Translations under genes and position numbers: made by a program
Notes under the pieces: model-generated
Databases searched by the model: none
The model's input: only the letters and a program-made list of their open reading frames with translations
Told to the model about the DNA's origin: nothing
NCBI RefSeq assembly: GCF_003346865.1
Contig: NZ_QDKL01000003.1
Location: 310,001 to 374,000, forward strand
Source of the DNA: Halobacteriovorax vibrionivorans
GTDB lineage: Bacteria > Bdellovibrionota > Bacteriovoracia > Bacteriovoracales > Bacteriovoracaceae
DNA length: 64,000 nucleotides
Reading direction: 5' to 3'
Shown: piece by piece, positions 16,960 through 25,057 of the stretch
Layout: the number at the start of each line of letters is the position of its first letter
Position numbering within the stretch: position 1 is the stretch's first letter

Positions 16960-17916
16960 TTATTTGATTAGACCAATCTCTCTAAGCCTCTGATTTAAGA
17001 AGTCACCAGCAGTGATATCTTCCCATTTCTTGCCTTCACCTACACAGCTATCAAGGCAAGCAAGTGACGCTTTAGAGTGTGGATGCACGAAGTATGGCAT
17101 AGAATATCTCTCTTCACCAGAGTTATCTGGGTTAATAACTCTGTGAGTTGTTGCAGGAAGAACATTATTAGTTAATCTTGCCATCATATCCCCAGAGTCA
17201 ACCACTAATTGACCAGGCTTTGAGTTAACATCTAGCCAAGTTCCATCGCGATCTAGAAGTTGTAAACCAGATGAAGTCGCACCCACAAGCATTGTAATTA
17301 AATTAATATCTTCGTGTGCACCCGCTCTGATTGAGTTAGTAGTATCGTGTCCATCAGTTGGTGGATAGTGAATCGTTCTTAAGATTGAATTTCCATCCTT
17401 TACCATATCTGCAAAGAAGTTCTCAGGAACGTCTAGACCTTTACCAATGGCCTCTAAAAGAACATTAGCTGTAGCATCCATTGATTCATAAAGATCAAGA
17501 AATTTCTCTTTAAAACCAGGAACTTCAGCTGGCCAAATATTTTCAGGGTAAATACCCTTATATTGAGAATCAGCTGCCAATTCGCGTCCAACGTGCCAAA
17601 ACTCTTTCAGGTCAGGATGTTCGCTATCTTTAGCGTGCTCCATACCAAATGGTGTATAACCGCGCTGTCCACCATTCTCACCTTTGTATTCATTCTTCTT
17701 TTCAACAGGTAGAGCGAAGAATTGCTTTACCATTGCATATGCTTCATCAACTTTTTTCTGGTCAACAGTGTGATCATTAAGAATAACGAATCCATATTCT
17801 TTAAGTCCAAACATTAAAGTATCGACAAATTGTACTTGCTCTTCAGGGCTTCCCTTAGTGTAAGAAGTAAGACTTAATTCTGGTACTTTTCTTTCATTAT
17901 TATTGGCATTACTCAT
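16960..17916 (-). CDS. 2-oxoglutarate/Fe(II)-dependent oxygenase, isopenicillin-N-synthase family
   Basis: 318 residues. The N-terminal DIOX_N half includes YGFVILNDHTVD (41-52) and FFALPVEKKNEYKG. The Fe(II) triad is His201-x-Asp203 (AHEDINLITML) and His258 (THRVINP); Arg270-x-Ser272 (RYSMPYF) binds 2-oxoglutarate. All key residues are present, so it should be an active hydroxylase or oxidase. The substrate cannot be deduced; relatives act on small metabolites. It has its own promoter (17963-17991), a CGGAGAG ribosome site and a terminator, so it is a single-gene unit. Cytoplasmic. Confidence 0.93.
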   Translation of the reverse strand: MSNANNNERKVPELSLTSYTKGSPEEQVQFVDTLMFGLKEYGFVILNDHTVDQKKVDEAYAMVKQFFALPVEKKNEYKGENGGQRGYTPFGMEHAKDSEHPDLKEFWHVGRELAADSQYKGIYPENIWPAEVPGFKEKFLDLYESMDATANVLLEAIGKGLDVPENFFADMVKDGNSILRTIHYPPTDGHDTTNSIRAGAHEDINLITMLVGATSSGLQLLDRDGTWLDVNSKPGQLVVDSGDMMARLTNNVLPATTHRVINPDNSGEERYSMPYFVHPHSKASLACLDSCVGEGKKWEDITAGDFLNQRLREIGLIK

Positions 17917-17962
17917 AATGACTCTCCGTTTTTAAAGTCGAATTAAATTAGTTGATAAAAAT

Positions 17963-17991
17963 TTATTACAGTGCGCATAAATTAAAGTCAA
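17963..17991 (-). promoter_or_regulatory. Sigma70-type promoter of the oxygenase gene
   Basis: On the minus strand TTGACT, a 17-nt spacer, TAATAA: close to consensus with ideal spacing. The predicted start of transcription is about 40 nt before the ATG. Confidence 0.75.
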
Positions 17992-18082
17992 TAATACCTA
18001 GAATTAGTTCAAACTTATGTTTGCTGTATTTTTAATGGCTTAGAAGCGTAATTTTAGAAATTAGATAGTAAGAATACAATAA

Positions 18083-18715
18083 TTAGGACTTAAATATGGC
18101 ACTTCCGACCCTAATGCAGTCACTTCCAAGCTCCAGGGCCACCTTCATATCACCACTCATACCCATTGAAAGTTTTAGATTAGGATCAATCTCATTTCTA
18201 ATATCTACTAGTTTTTGGAATGATTCTCTAGGAGGAAGGCCACTGGCAGCGGCCATTGTCATGAGTCCTACAATATTGATATTTTTTAATTCTTTTGCTG
18301 CATTATAAAACTCTTGAACAGTTGAGCTATCCCACAGGCCACCTTTTTGTTCTTCTGCGCTCGTATTAACTTGAATATAGAAGTCTAATGGCCTAGCTAA
18401 TTTTTCATCAAAGATTTTCATATGCTTTATTGAATCAAGTGATTGTACTGACTTTAAATTTGGAACTTGTGTAATCTTAGATATTTTCTTTGACTGGATG
18501 TGGCCAATAAAGTGCCACCTTATATCAGATAAGCCTAATTCTTGAGCTTTAAGTGCTTTAGGCAAGAGGGATTCAATTCGATTCTCTCCAAAGTCTCGAT
18601 GGCCTAGATCGTAAACTTCTTTAATATCATCAAATTCACTATATTTTGTGACGGCCATAAGTTTATTCTTATCACCGATTTCATCTAGAATTTTTTGATA
18701 ATTTTTAGTGATCAC
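18083..18715 (-). CDS. yggS: YggS/PLPBP family pyridoxal-phosphate homeostasis protein
   Basis: 210 residues. Family motifs: LMAVTKYS with the PLP-binding Lys near residue 23, FGENRIESL, WHFIGHIQSKK, VNTSAEEQKGG, VGLMTMA, LSMGMSGD and IRVGSAIF at the C terminus. It has no known catalytic activity and buffers PLP levels and amino-acid pools. The start is GTG at 18715, sharing GTGA with the stop of the upstream 110-residue gene, so the two are translationally coupled. Genes 19472-18083 form a three-gene operon. Confidence 0.95.
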   Translation of the reverse strand: MITKNYQKILDEIGDKNKLMAVTKYSEFDDIKEVYDLGHRDFGENRIESLLPKALKAQELGLSDIRWHFIGHIQSKKISKITQVPNLKSVQSLDSIKHMKIFDEKLARPLDFYIQVNTSAEEQKGGLWDSSTVQEFYNAAKELKNINIVGLMTMAAASGLPPRESFQKLVDIRNEIDPNLKLSMGMSGDMKVALELGSDCIRVGSAIFKS

Positions 18716-19044
18716 TTAGTTTTCTTATCATCTCTTTTTTTAAATCGTACTACGACTTCATAATCATCAAGTATCGACTCTAAAAGTGTTTTTGGATCAA
18801 CATTTTTTAAATAATGTCTTAATTCCTCTTGAACAGAATCGATGAAGTCCTGCTTCGACTTTTTTGCATTAGCAAGAAGTCCATTAACGACATCATTTGG
18901 AAGAGGCAAATCATCAATCACTTTCTTGACTGCTTCTTCAGTCATAAAGGCTGCGCCTATTCCTATTGAAACTACCTTCTTGATGGTATCACCAAGTAGG
19001 CCTTCTTTATGATATTCTTTCTTATTGTCTTTTGAATCAGTCAT
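18712..19044 (-). CDS. Small helical protein, phasin-like pattern, unknown function
   Basis: 110 residues, basic C terminus (RFKKRDDKKTK). The pattern is an N-terminal charged stretch, a short amphipathic helix with Gly (KKVVSIGIGAAFMTEEAVKKVI), then a long helix (LLANAKKSKQDFIDSVQEELRHYL). This resembles small helical granule-associated or phasin-like proteins, but similarity is too weak to assign. It overlaps the upstream SRPBCC gene by one base (TAATG) and the downstream yggS by four (GTGA), so it is firmly inside the operon. Confidence 0.6.
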   Translation of the reverse strand: MTDSKDNKKEYHKEGLLGDTIKKVVSIGIGAAFMTEEAVKKVIDDLPLPNDVVNGLLANAKKSKQDFIDSVQEELRHYLKNVDPKTLLESILDDYEVVVRFKKRDDKKTK

Positions 19045-19472
19045 TAAGATTTAGCTCTCTCATAAAAACTCTTCATCATTGACGGAAGAGATGTTTCAGT
19101 TAATTTATTAACAATCATTTTAGAACCAGGAATAAATCCTTTTACTTCAATCTCTAAGCTATAAGTGACTTCTGTCTTACCATCACCAAGATCTTTAAGA
19201 TCCCAACCACCATCGTTGATTTTAAAGAGGTCACCTTTCTTAAAAGTCCATGCTACTTTATTAGGACGACTCATTTCCATATCCAATTGATAATTAAGTT
19301 TTTTAATCATATCAATTGAATACTCCACAACACCACTTGTTTCAGTCATGTCATGAACTTTAATATCATTAACACCAAGTACAAAGTCAGGATAAGACTC
19401 AAAGTCGACAATAACGTCGTATAATTTGTTAATATCAATATCAAATACTTCAGTTCGGCTTGCCTTTGCCAT
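19044..19472 (-). CDS. SRPBCC/START-like protein (RatA/Coq10-like)
   Basis: About 142 residues. A START-like fold with the Coq10/RatA signature: an N-terminal SRTEVFDIDINKLYDVIVDFESYPDFV, a mid-domain GGWDLKDLGDGKTEVTYSLE, and a C-terminal long helix (VNKLTETSLPSMMKSFYERA). RatA-like proteins bind lipids or ribosomes and Coq10 binds quinone; which applies here is unclear. The start is set to ATG at 19472, preceded by GGGAAG; an in-frame TTG two codons earlier is too close to the Shine-Dalgarno. First gene of the operon with the small helical protein and yggS. Confidence 0.85.
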   Translation of the reverse strand: MAKASRTEVFDIDINKLYDVIVDFESYPDFVLGVNDIKVHDMTETSGVVEYSIDMIKKLNYQLDMEMSRPNKVAWTFKKGDLFKINDGGWDLKDLGDGKTEVTYSLEIEVKGFIPGSKMIVNKLTETSLPSMMKSFYERAKS

Positions 19473-19509
19473 AATCAACTTCCCTGTTTAATCAATAAAG
19501 TAACTTATT

Positions 19510-20463
19510 TTAATAGCGTGGTTTTGTATCAAAGCGATGTTCAGCAACAATTCTTCTAATTGTCCCAGACTGACTTCTCATAACAATCGACTCAGTAACA
19601 GCACCCCAAGACTTAAACTTAACACCGTTTAAGAAACTTCCATCCGTTACACCAGTTGCACAAAACATTACATTTCCGGCCGCTAGTTCATCGATATTAT
19701 AGATCTTATTAATATCATCTATTCCCATTGTCTTAGCGCGCTCAATTTCCTCATCATTTCTTGGCTTAAGTCTTCCTTGAAAGTCTCCACCAATACAACG
19801 AAGTGCTGCTGCAGCGATAACACCTTCAGGCGCACCACCGATACCAAAGAGGATATCAATACCTGAATCAGGCTCACTACATGCAATAGCTGCAGAAACA
19901 TCACCGTCTCCAATTAATTGGATACGAGCTCCTGCATCCCTTACTTGTCTAATTAATTCTTCGTGACGAGGACGATCTAGAATAACTGCAGTTAAATCTT
20001 GGATTCGACACTTCTTGGCCTCTGCAAGTCTCTTTAAATTTTCAGCAGGAGTATCATCAATATTGATTAGGCCCTTACCTTCAGGGCCAACTGCGATTTT
20101 TTCCATATATGTATCAGGAGCGTTAAGGAAATTACCCTTTTCAGCAATGGCCATAACAGCAATTGAATTCCAACCACCATTTGCACAAACTGTTGTCCCC
20201 TCTAATGGATCAAGAGCAATATCAAGCTCAGGTCCATTACCAGAACCAACTTTCTCACCAATGTAGAGCATTGGAGCTTCATCTCGCTCACCTTCACCGA
20301 TAACAACCGTTGCATTACACTCAACAGAGTCGAGCATTGTTCTCATAGCATCAACTGCTGCTTGGTCTGCAGCTTTTTCATCACCGCGTCCCATAAGCCT
20401 AGCACTGCTAATAGCGGCCATTTCTGTTACTCTTACAAATTCTAAAGCGAGGTTTCTATTCAT
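19510..20463 (-). CDS. glpX: Fructose-1,6-bisphosphatase class II
   Basis: 317 residues. GlpX-type metal-dependent phosphatase that removes the C1 phosphate from fructose 1,6-bisphosphate in gluconeogenesis. Motifs: MGRGDEKAADQAAVDAMR near the N terminus, VIGEGERDEAPML, the metal site LDIALDPLEGTTVCA, and IGGAPEGVIAAAALRCIGG. The ATG is preceded by AAAGGA with good spacing. Together with eno it shows a working Embden-Meyerhof/gluconeogenic core. It lies upstream of the SRPBCC-yggS operon, 31 nt apart, on the same strand and may be co-transcribed. Confidence 0.97.
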   Translation of the reverse strand: MNRNLALEFVRVTEMAAISSARLMGRGDEKAADQAAVDAMRTMLDSVECNATVVIGEGERDEAPMLYIGEKVGSGNGPELDIALDPLEGTTVCANGGWNSIAVMAIAEKGNFLNAPDTYMEKIAVGPEGKGLINIDDTPAENLKRLAEAKKCRIQDLTAVILDRPRHEELIRQVRDAGARIQLIGDGDVSAAIACSEPDSGIDILFGIGGAPEGVIAAAALRCIGGDFQGRLKPRNDEEIERAKTMGIDDINKIYNIDELAAGNVMFCATGVTDGSFLNGVKFKSWGAVTESIVMRSQSGTIRRIVAEHRFDTKPRY

Positions 20464-20569
20464 TGGTAATCCTTTTAATTTGAAATATTTAGCTATATTT
20501 TAGGAAGTTAATTTCCAAATGAAAAGCCTTGTTTCAAATCAAATGAAGAATCTCGAGGTGTTTTATGAG

Positions 20570-21289
20570 TTATCCACTAATCTTACGCGTTAAAAACTTA
20601 AGATCCCCTTCTGAAATCAAAGACTCAGGGATATGCTGCACAAGTTCATTAGCGAATTCAAGCTTGTCTTGATCAATTGGTGAATCAATTAGGAATTCAA
20701 TTTCTTCTTCATGAGTTAGAGGTTTGTCTGAAGGACGCACACTTAAGACTTTTCCAGTCTGAATACCTTCTCCATCAGTCCATTCTAGAATTGAATCCAT
20801 CATAAGAATTTGAATTTTAGAAATTTCACCATCGCGATGGTGCCAAACAAAAATTTCAAATGGGCCATCACAACGCAACCATGTCTTAAGACCGATAGGC
20901 AGATCCATTTGTTCATCATATTCATGAATTGGTCTTAAATTCTTTGAAACATTAGAAACAGATAGAAAGTTTAGAAGTGATTTATCAAAGATATCACTTT
21001 TTACAAATTCAACTCCGATATTATCTTCTTCAACTCTTCTTACAATACATTTTACATTTACTTTCTGGTCATACCAGTGGATCTCTCCCGAGAACTCATC
21101 ATCTAATTTAGCATTAACAACACCATCTTTTAGAGCGAGACTCATACCGCCATATGAAATATCTTTTACTTGGTAATTTACAGAATTATCATCTCTTTTA
21201 AAGACCAAGTAGCTAAATGGAAAACGTGGAAAAACACGCTTTTCAATAGATTGATGACCAGTTTTGATTAAATTGAGATGCTTTTTCAT
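20570..21289 (-). CDS. PilZ-domain protein
   Basis: 239 residues. The PilZ c-di-GMP binding signature is present: basic RVFPRFPFS (residues 18-26) at the start and VKDISYGGMSL (about 41-51), matching RxxxR and DxSxxG. So residues 15-115 should bind cyclic di-GMP. The remaining ~120 residues (KTWLRCDGPFEIFVWHHRDGEISKIQIL, then acidic helices) are a second domain I do not recognise. It probably relays c-di-GMP to motility, attachment or invasion. It diverges from pgsA. Confidence 0.9.
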   Translation of the reverse strand: MKKHLNLIKTGHQSIEKRVFPRFPFSYLVFKRDDNSVNYQVKDISYGGMSLALKDGVVNAKLDDEFSGEIHWYDQKVNVKCIVRRVEEDNIGVEFVKSDIFDKSLLNFLSVSNVSKNLRPIHEYDEQMDLPIGLKTWLRCDGPFEIFVWHHRDGEISKIQILMMDSILEWTDGEGIQTGKVLSVRPSDKPLTHEEEIEFLIDSPIDQDKLEFANELVQHIPESLISEGDLKFLTRKISG

Positions 21290-21403
21290 AGCTTCTGATA
21301 TCCTTGTTTTTTTTGTTTTATCTAATTTATGTTAATTATTATAGACGTTTATGGCCTTAAGGTTTAAAGTTTAATTAATAGGAAAATTCTTCATTGAGTA
21401 GAT

Positions 21404-22084
21404 ATGTCAGATAACAATAAAAATAATGATAATAAAAAGAGCGCAACGAATACAATGACTGACAGAGAGTTATTAAGTGAATGGGAGATCGATAATCTAC
21501 CTAATCGCTTAACTATTTTTCGTGTAGCTTTAATTCCTGTTATTTGCCTGACTCTTTATCTATGTTTATTTGAAGAAAATATCTTTAAGGCCACGCAAAA
21601 AACTCTTGGTTATATTGCTGCTTGGACATTTGTAGCGGCTTCTTTTACTGACTTCTTAGATGGATATATTGCTAGAAAAAGAAATATTGTCACAGTTTTT
21701 GGATCTTTCTTAGATCCTATTGCTGATAAATTCTTAGTTGTTTCTTCTCTTATTCTTCTTCAATCACTTAATCGTGTAAATGTACTAGTGGTTATCGTTT
21801 TAGTTATTAGAGAAATGTATATGACGGCATTGAGATTACTTGCAATGGAGAAAGGCCTAAAAGTAAGTGTCAATCAACTAGGAAAATGGAAAACAACATT
21901 TCAAATGATGGCCATTCCAATGCTTATGGCCTGGGATAAACCTTTTGGTTTCTCATTCCCACTTGTTGGTACGATATTGATTTATTTATCATTTTTCTTC
22001 TCTGTATTGTCTGCGCTAGTTTATACATTTGGACTTGCAAAGAGAATCACTGAAGTAAGGCAAGCAAAGAAAGCAAAAGTTTAA
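21404..22084 (+). CDS. pgsA: CDP-diacylglycerol-glycerol-3-phosphate 3-phosphatidyltransferase
   Basis: 226 residues. Makes phosphatidylglycerophosphate, the precursor of phosphatidylglycerol. The CDP-alcohol phosphotransferase motif is visible: DFLDGYIARKRNIVTVFG followed by SFLDPIADK (D-x2-DG-x2-AR-x8-G-x3-D-x3-D). About five membrane segments follow. The N terminus carries an extra hydrophilic Asn/Lys-rich tail of about 25 residues before NLPNRLTIFR, the usual family start. A second in-frame ATG exists at 21455, and neither start has a good Shine-Dalgarno. Followed closely by serB (22 nt). Confidence 0.94.
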   Translation: MSDNNKNNDNKKSATNTMTDRELLSEWEIDNLPNRLTIFRVALIPVICLTLYLCLFEENIFKATQKTLGYIAAWTFVAASFTDFLDGYIARKRNIVTVFGSFLDPIADKFLVVSSLILLQSLNRVNVLVVIVLVIREMYMTALRLLAMEKGLKVSVNQLGKWKTTFQMMAIPMLMAWDKPFGFSFPLVGTILIYLSFFFSVLSALVYTFGLAKRITEVRQAKKAKV

Positions 22085-22106
22085 AAATACATACTAGGTT
22101 GAGCTC

Positions 22107-23312
22107 ATGGAAGATAAATCAAATAAAAACTCTAAAGAAATCATTATCACTGTATCTGGTGCCGACAGACCGGGGATTACGGCAAAATTAATGAAAGTAA
22201 TTAGTGATAATAATTCCGATATTACTGATATCAATCAGGCCATTACTCACAACCTACTTTCTCTTTCATTTGTCTTAAATATCAGTAGTGACAAGGATCA
22301 TGATCAAAACGTTCTAAAAGAGCTACTTTTTGCGGCCCATGAAATGGGATTAAAGTTAGAATACTCTATTATTAAAGAAGACGTTAAATACAAGTCTCCT
22401 TACAATAGTTTTATAGTAAATTGTGTGGCCCCTAAGAAAATATCTGCAAGCTTCATTGCTGATATGTCACAAAATATCGCCTCAAATGGAATCAATATAT
22501 ATCGAATTGATAATGTATCTAAAGAAGGCTTTAACTCTCTAGAAGTTTTAACTGACGTTCCTGAGCAAGTTGATCTAAACAAAGTTAAAGAGGATCTACT
22601 TGCTATAAGTAATACGCACAGTACAGATATAGCCTTTATTAGAGACGATGTTTACAGAAGGTCAAAGAGACTAATTGTATTTGATATGGACTCAACTTTA
22701 ATTCAAGCAGAAGTCATTGATGAACTTGCAAAAGTACATGGTATTGGCGCAAAAGTTAGCGCGATTACAGAAAGGGCCATGAATGGAGAACTCGATTTTA
22801 ATCAGTCACTTGTTGAAAGAGTCTCGCACTTAAAAGGCCTTAAAGAATCAACGCTAGAAGATATCTGTCAAAACCTTCCCTTAACAGAGGGTGTTGAAGA
22901 ATTCATAAAAACAGTAAAAAAATATGGATATAAAGTTGCATTAATTTCAGGTGGATTTACATACTTTGCAAATTACTTAAAGAACAAACTTGAATTAGAC
23001 TATGCGTTTGCAAACGAGCTTGAATTTGAAAATGGTGAACTTACAGGCAAGGTAAAAGGTACAATTATCAACGCAGACCAAAAGGCCGTACTTGTAAACT
23101 TAATCTCTCAACAAGAAGGTATTTCTCTAGAACAAGTTGTGGCAATCGGTGACGGGGCCAATGACTTACCTATGCTAGCACAAGCAGGCCTTGGTATCGC
23201 TTTTCATGCAAAAGACATAGTGCGCAAAAACGCACAAAACCACATGAGTCACGGCCCAATGACATCTATTTTATACTTTCTAGGTATTCCAGGTCCTGAA
23301 GCAGAAATATAA
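22107..23312 (+). CDS. serB: Phosphoserine phosphatase with N-terminal ACT domains
   Basis: 401 residues. Residues 10-90 are an ACT domain (IIITVSGADRPGITAKLM), with a second ACT-like part at about 100-175. The HAD phosphatase core starts with DMDST (Asp193, Asp195), then ALISGGFTYF and GDGANDLPML. It hydrolyses phosphoserine to serine. The two-ACT layout is the longer SerB variant seen in some proteobacteria and actinobacteria. It sits behind pgsA with a short gap and probably shares a transcript. The weak Shine-Dalgarno is AGGTTGAG. Confidence 0.96.
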   Translation: MEDKSNKNSKEIIITVSGADRPGITAKLMKVISDNNSDITDINQAITHNLLSLSFVLNISSDKDHDQNVLKELLFAAHEMGLKLEYSIIKEDVKYKSPYNSFIVNCVAPKKISASFIADMSQNIASNGINIYRIDNVSKEGFNSLEVLTDVPEQVDLNKVKEDLLAISNTHSTDIAFIRDDVYRRSKRLIVFDMDSTLIQAEVIDELAKVHGIGAKVSAITERAMNGELDFNQSLVERVSHLKGLKESTLEDICQNLPLTEGVEEFIKTVKKYGYKVALISGGFTYFANYLKNKLELDYAFANELEFENGELTGKVKGTIINADQKAVLVNLISQQEGISLEQVVAIGDGANDLPMLAQAGLGIAFHAKDIVRKNAQNHMSHGPMTSILYFLGIPGPEAEI

Positions 23313-23352
23313 ATAGAAAGCGCTTATTACGTTAATAAAATCTTCATTTTTG

Positions 23353-23380
23353 TTGCGTTCTCGCCTAAGAATTTGATAAA
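23353..23380 (+). promoter_or_regulatory. Promoter close to panD start, probable short or no leader
   Basis: TTGCGT, 16-nt spacer, GATAAA, then 8 nt to the ATG at 23389. No Shine-Dalgarno is present, so the transcript is likely leaderless or nearly so. Confidence 0.45.
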
Positions 23381-23388
23381 TAAGTTTC

Positions 23389-23733
23389 ATGCGCGAAATG
23401 TTACAATCAAAAATACATAAGGCCGTCGTTACTCAGGCCGATCTTAACTATATAGGCTCAATTACTATTGATGAGGAGCTACTTGATCTCGTAGACTTAT
23501 GGCCTGGTCAGAAAGTACTCATTGTTTCAAATACTAACGGTGCAAGACTTGAGACTTACGTTATTAAGGGAGAGCCCGGTAGTGGTGAGATATGCTTAAA
23601 TGGTGCCGCTGCACACCTAATTAACGAAGGCCACGAAGTTATTATAATCGGCTTTCAGATGACAGATAAGAAAGACATTAGGCCAAAGCAAATCTTAGTC
23701 GATAAGAATAACAAATTCGTCCAATATCTATAA
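23389..23733 (+). CDS. panD: Aspartate 1-decarboxylase proenzyme
   Basis: 114 residues, typical length. It decarboxylates L-aspartate to beta-alanine for pantothenate and CoA. It begins MLQSKIHKAVVTQADLNYIGS; self-cleavage between Gly23 and Ser24 creates the pyruvoyl group. NGARLETYVI carries the conserved catalytic-site Thr/Tyr and GEICLNGAAAHL is the family core. No other pantothenate gene is adjacent. The promoter directly before the start suggests separate transcription from serB. Confidence 0.96.
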   Translation: MREMLQSKIHKAVVTQADLNYIGSITIDEELLDLVDLWPGQKVLIVSNTNGARLETYVIKGEPGSGEICLNGAAAHLINEGHEVIIIGFQMTDKKDIRPKQILVDKNNKFVQYL

Positions 23734-23757
23734 TTTAACTCAACAGACAATCATATA

Positions 23758-23766
23758 TGTTACAAT
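23758..23766 (+). promoter_or_regulatory. Extended -10 promoter immediately before the LRR gene
   Basis: TG-N-TACAAT, an extended -10 element with no clear -35, ending 6 nt before the ATG at 23773. This predicts a leaderless mRNA; no Shine-Dalgarno is visible. Confidence 0.45.
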
Positions 23767-23772
23767 TTCTTT

Positions 23773-24336
23773 ATGCTTATAAAGGTATCAAAAAGATATA
23801 GTAACTTTGATATTAATGACTTCTTTGAAGAAAAAGATGAGTCATTAACAAGTATAAACACATTAGAGCTAATGGTTAAGCATAAATGTGAAGTCCACTT
23901 AAACCTCGATACTTTAACAAACCTTAAGAAGTTTTATATTTATGCTGACGGTGAATGTAGCCTAAATCTAATAGGCAAGGCTCCTTTAGAAATTCTCAAA
24001 ATGAGAGGTGTTAAGAATTGTCATGATATACATATTCATGAGAGCTCACCTATTAAGATACTACAATTAACTGAGTGCAATCTACATGCGATTCCTAGTT
24101 GGCTCTACAAGCTCACTAAAATCGAAACACTAGAATTACAAAGAAATAAATTAACTGATCTTCCAATTGAATTTGAATGGCTCAAAAACCTCAAGAGATT
24201 AAATTTGGACAATAACCTATTTCAAGATGTTCCAAGAGTCCTTGCGAACCTTTGTGAACTTAACCATCTTTCATGTGATGCTAATGAGATAGGTCAACAG
24301 AAATTAAGAGACTTCTTACAACTTTTAAACAGTTAA
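23773..24336 (+). CDS. Leucine-rich-repeat protein
   Basis: 187 residues without signal peptide. From about residue 45 the sequence falls into leucine-rich repeats of about 21-23 residues; the last ones are clear: LYKLTKIETLELQRNKLTDLP, then LKNLKRLNLDNNLFQDVP and LCELNHLSCDANEI. The earlier half (LELMVKHKCEVHLNL, LKKFYIYADGECSL) looks like degenerate repeats. A protein-binding scaffold in the cytoplasm; partner unknown. Its stop codon overlaps the stop of the convergent cyclic-nucleotide gene (shared TTAA at 24333-24336). Confidence 0.85.
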   Translation: MLIKVSKRYSNFDINDFFEEKDESLTSINTLELMVKHKCEVHLNLDTLTNLKKFYIYADGECSLNLIGKAPLEILKMRGVKNCHDIHIHESSPIKILQLTECNLHAIPSWLYKLTKIETLELQRNKLTDLPIEFEWLKNLKRLNLDNNLFQDVPRVLANLCELNHLSCDANEIGQQKLRDFLQLLNS

Positions 24337-24692
24337 ACCTCAGGTTTAACACGATTTGATGCCTTTCGTATGCGATCGATTAGTGTTTCTAATAAAGTTC
24401 GAAACCATTTTGGTTGCTTATTAACATACATCTCAAATTTCGATGAAGGGATTACAAGAAGACGTGAATCAGTTAAGGCCTTAATTGTTGCACATCTTGG
24501 AGAATTATCAAAGAAGCTCATTTCCCCAACTAACTCTCCTTCAAAGATAGTGCCTATTTTTACTTCTTGGCTATTTTTTACTTTGAAGACACCAAGACTT
24601 CCCTCTTCCACGATATATACTTCGTTACTCTCTTCACCTTCACGAATTAAATATTGATCTTTATTTACAAATACCGTTGTAGGAGATGCCAT
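24333..24692 (-). CDS. Cyclic-nucleotide-binding domain protein (copy 2)
   Basis: 119 residues, a stand-alone CNB (CAP-type) domain. The phosphate-binding cassette FEGELVGEMSFFDNSPRCATIKA matches FGE-x(n)-RxAxVxA. The C-terminal helix (WFRTLLETLIDRIRKASN) is the hinge helix, and no DNA-binding domain follows. It is a paralogue of the next gene upstream (24696-25043), three bases away, and both end in an AKxPKW..-type segment (KQPKWFRTLLETL, SQPKWLQTMMRTL). Likely a cytosolic regulatory subunit or sensor of cyclic nucleotides acting by protein contact. Confidence 0.9.
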   Translation of the reverse strand: MASPTTVFVNKDQYLIREGEESNEVYIVEEGSLGVFKVKNSQEVKIGTIFEGELVGEMSFFDNSPRCATIKALTDSRLLVIPSSKFEMYVNKQPKWFRTLLETLIDRIRKASNRVKPEV

Positions 24693-24695
24693 AAA

Positions 24696-25043
24696 TTACA
24701 CCTTTATCTTTTCATTAGTAGTTCTTAAACGATCTGCAAGGGTTCTCATCATAGTTTGAAGCCACTTTGGTTGTGAATCTAAGAAAGCTTGGAATTTGTG
24801 AGCATCAAATACCTCAACTTCACTTTCACCAATAGACTTTACGGTTGCACATCGAGGCCTATTATCAAGAAAACTTACTTCTCCAACAAACTCTCCAGGA
24901 TAAATGGTTCCAATCTGCTTTTGTCCATCTGTTGTTTGTTTAAAAACAGCAAGAGTTCCTTCTTTTAGAAGATACATACAATCACTTGCGCCACCTTCTT
25001 CAATCAAAACTTCACCTTGAACTAAGTTAATTTTTTCTCTCAT
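24696..25043 (-). CDS. Cyclic-nucleotide-binding domain protein (copy 1)
   Basis: 115 residues, again only a CNB domain. The cassette is YPGEFVGEVSFLDNRPRCATVKS, with Glu and Arg as the usual ligand pair. It starts directly with the beta roll (VQGEVLIEEGGASDCMYLLKEG), so the family's usual N-terminal helix is short. It is the first of a tandem pair; both genes follow lplA within 14 nt and may share its transcript. Tandem duplication is the simplest origin. Confidence 0.9.
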   Translation of the reverse strand: MREKINLVQGEVLIEEGGASDCMYLLKEGTLAVFKQTTDGQKQIGTIYPGEFVGEVSFLDNRPRCATVKSIGESEVEVFDAHKFQAFLDSQPKWLQTMMRTLADRLRTTNEKIKV

Positions 25044-25057
25044 CTTAGGCCTTAAAT

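Noticed and set aside
24335-24347. Hairpin AAACCT-C-AGGTTT as terminator between the LRR and CNB genes
   Set aside because: One-base loop and no T run; not a workable terminator.
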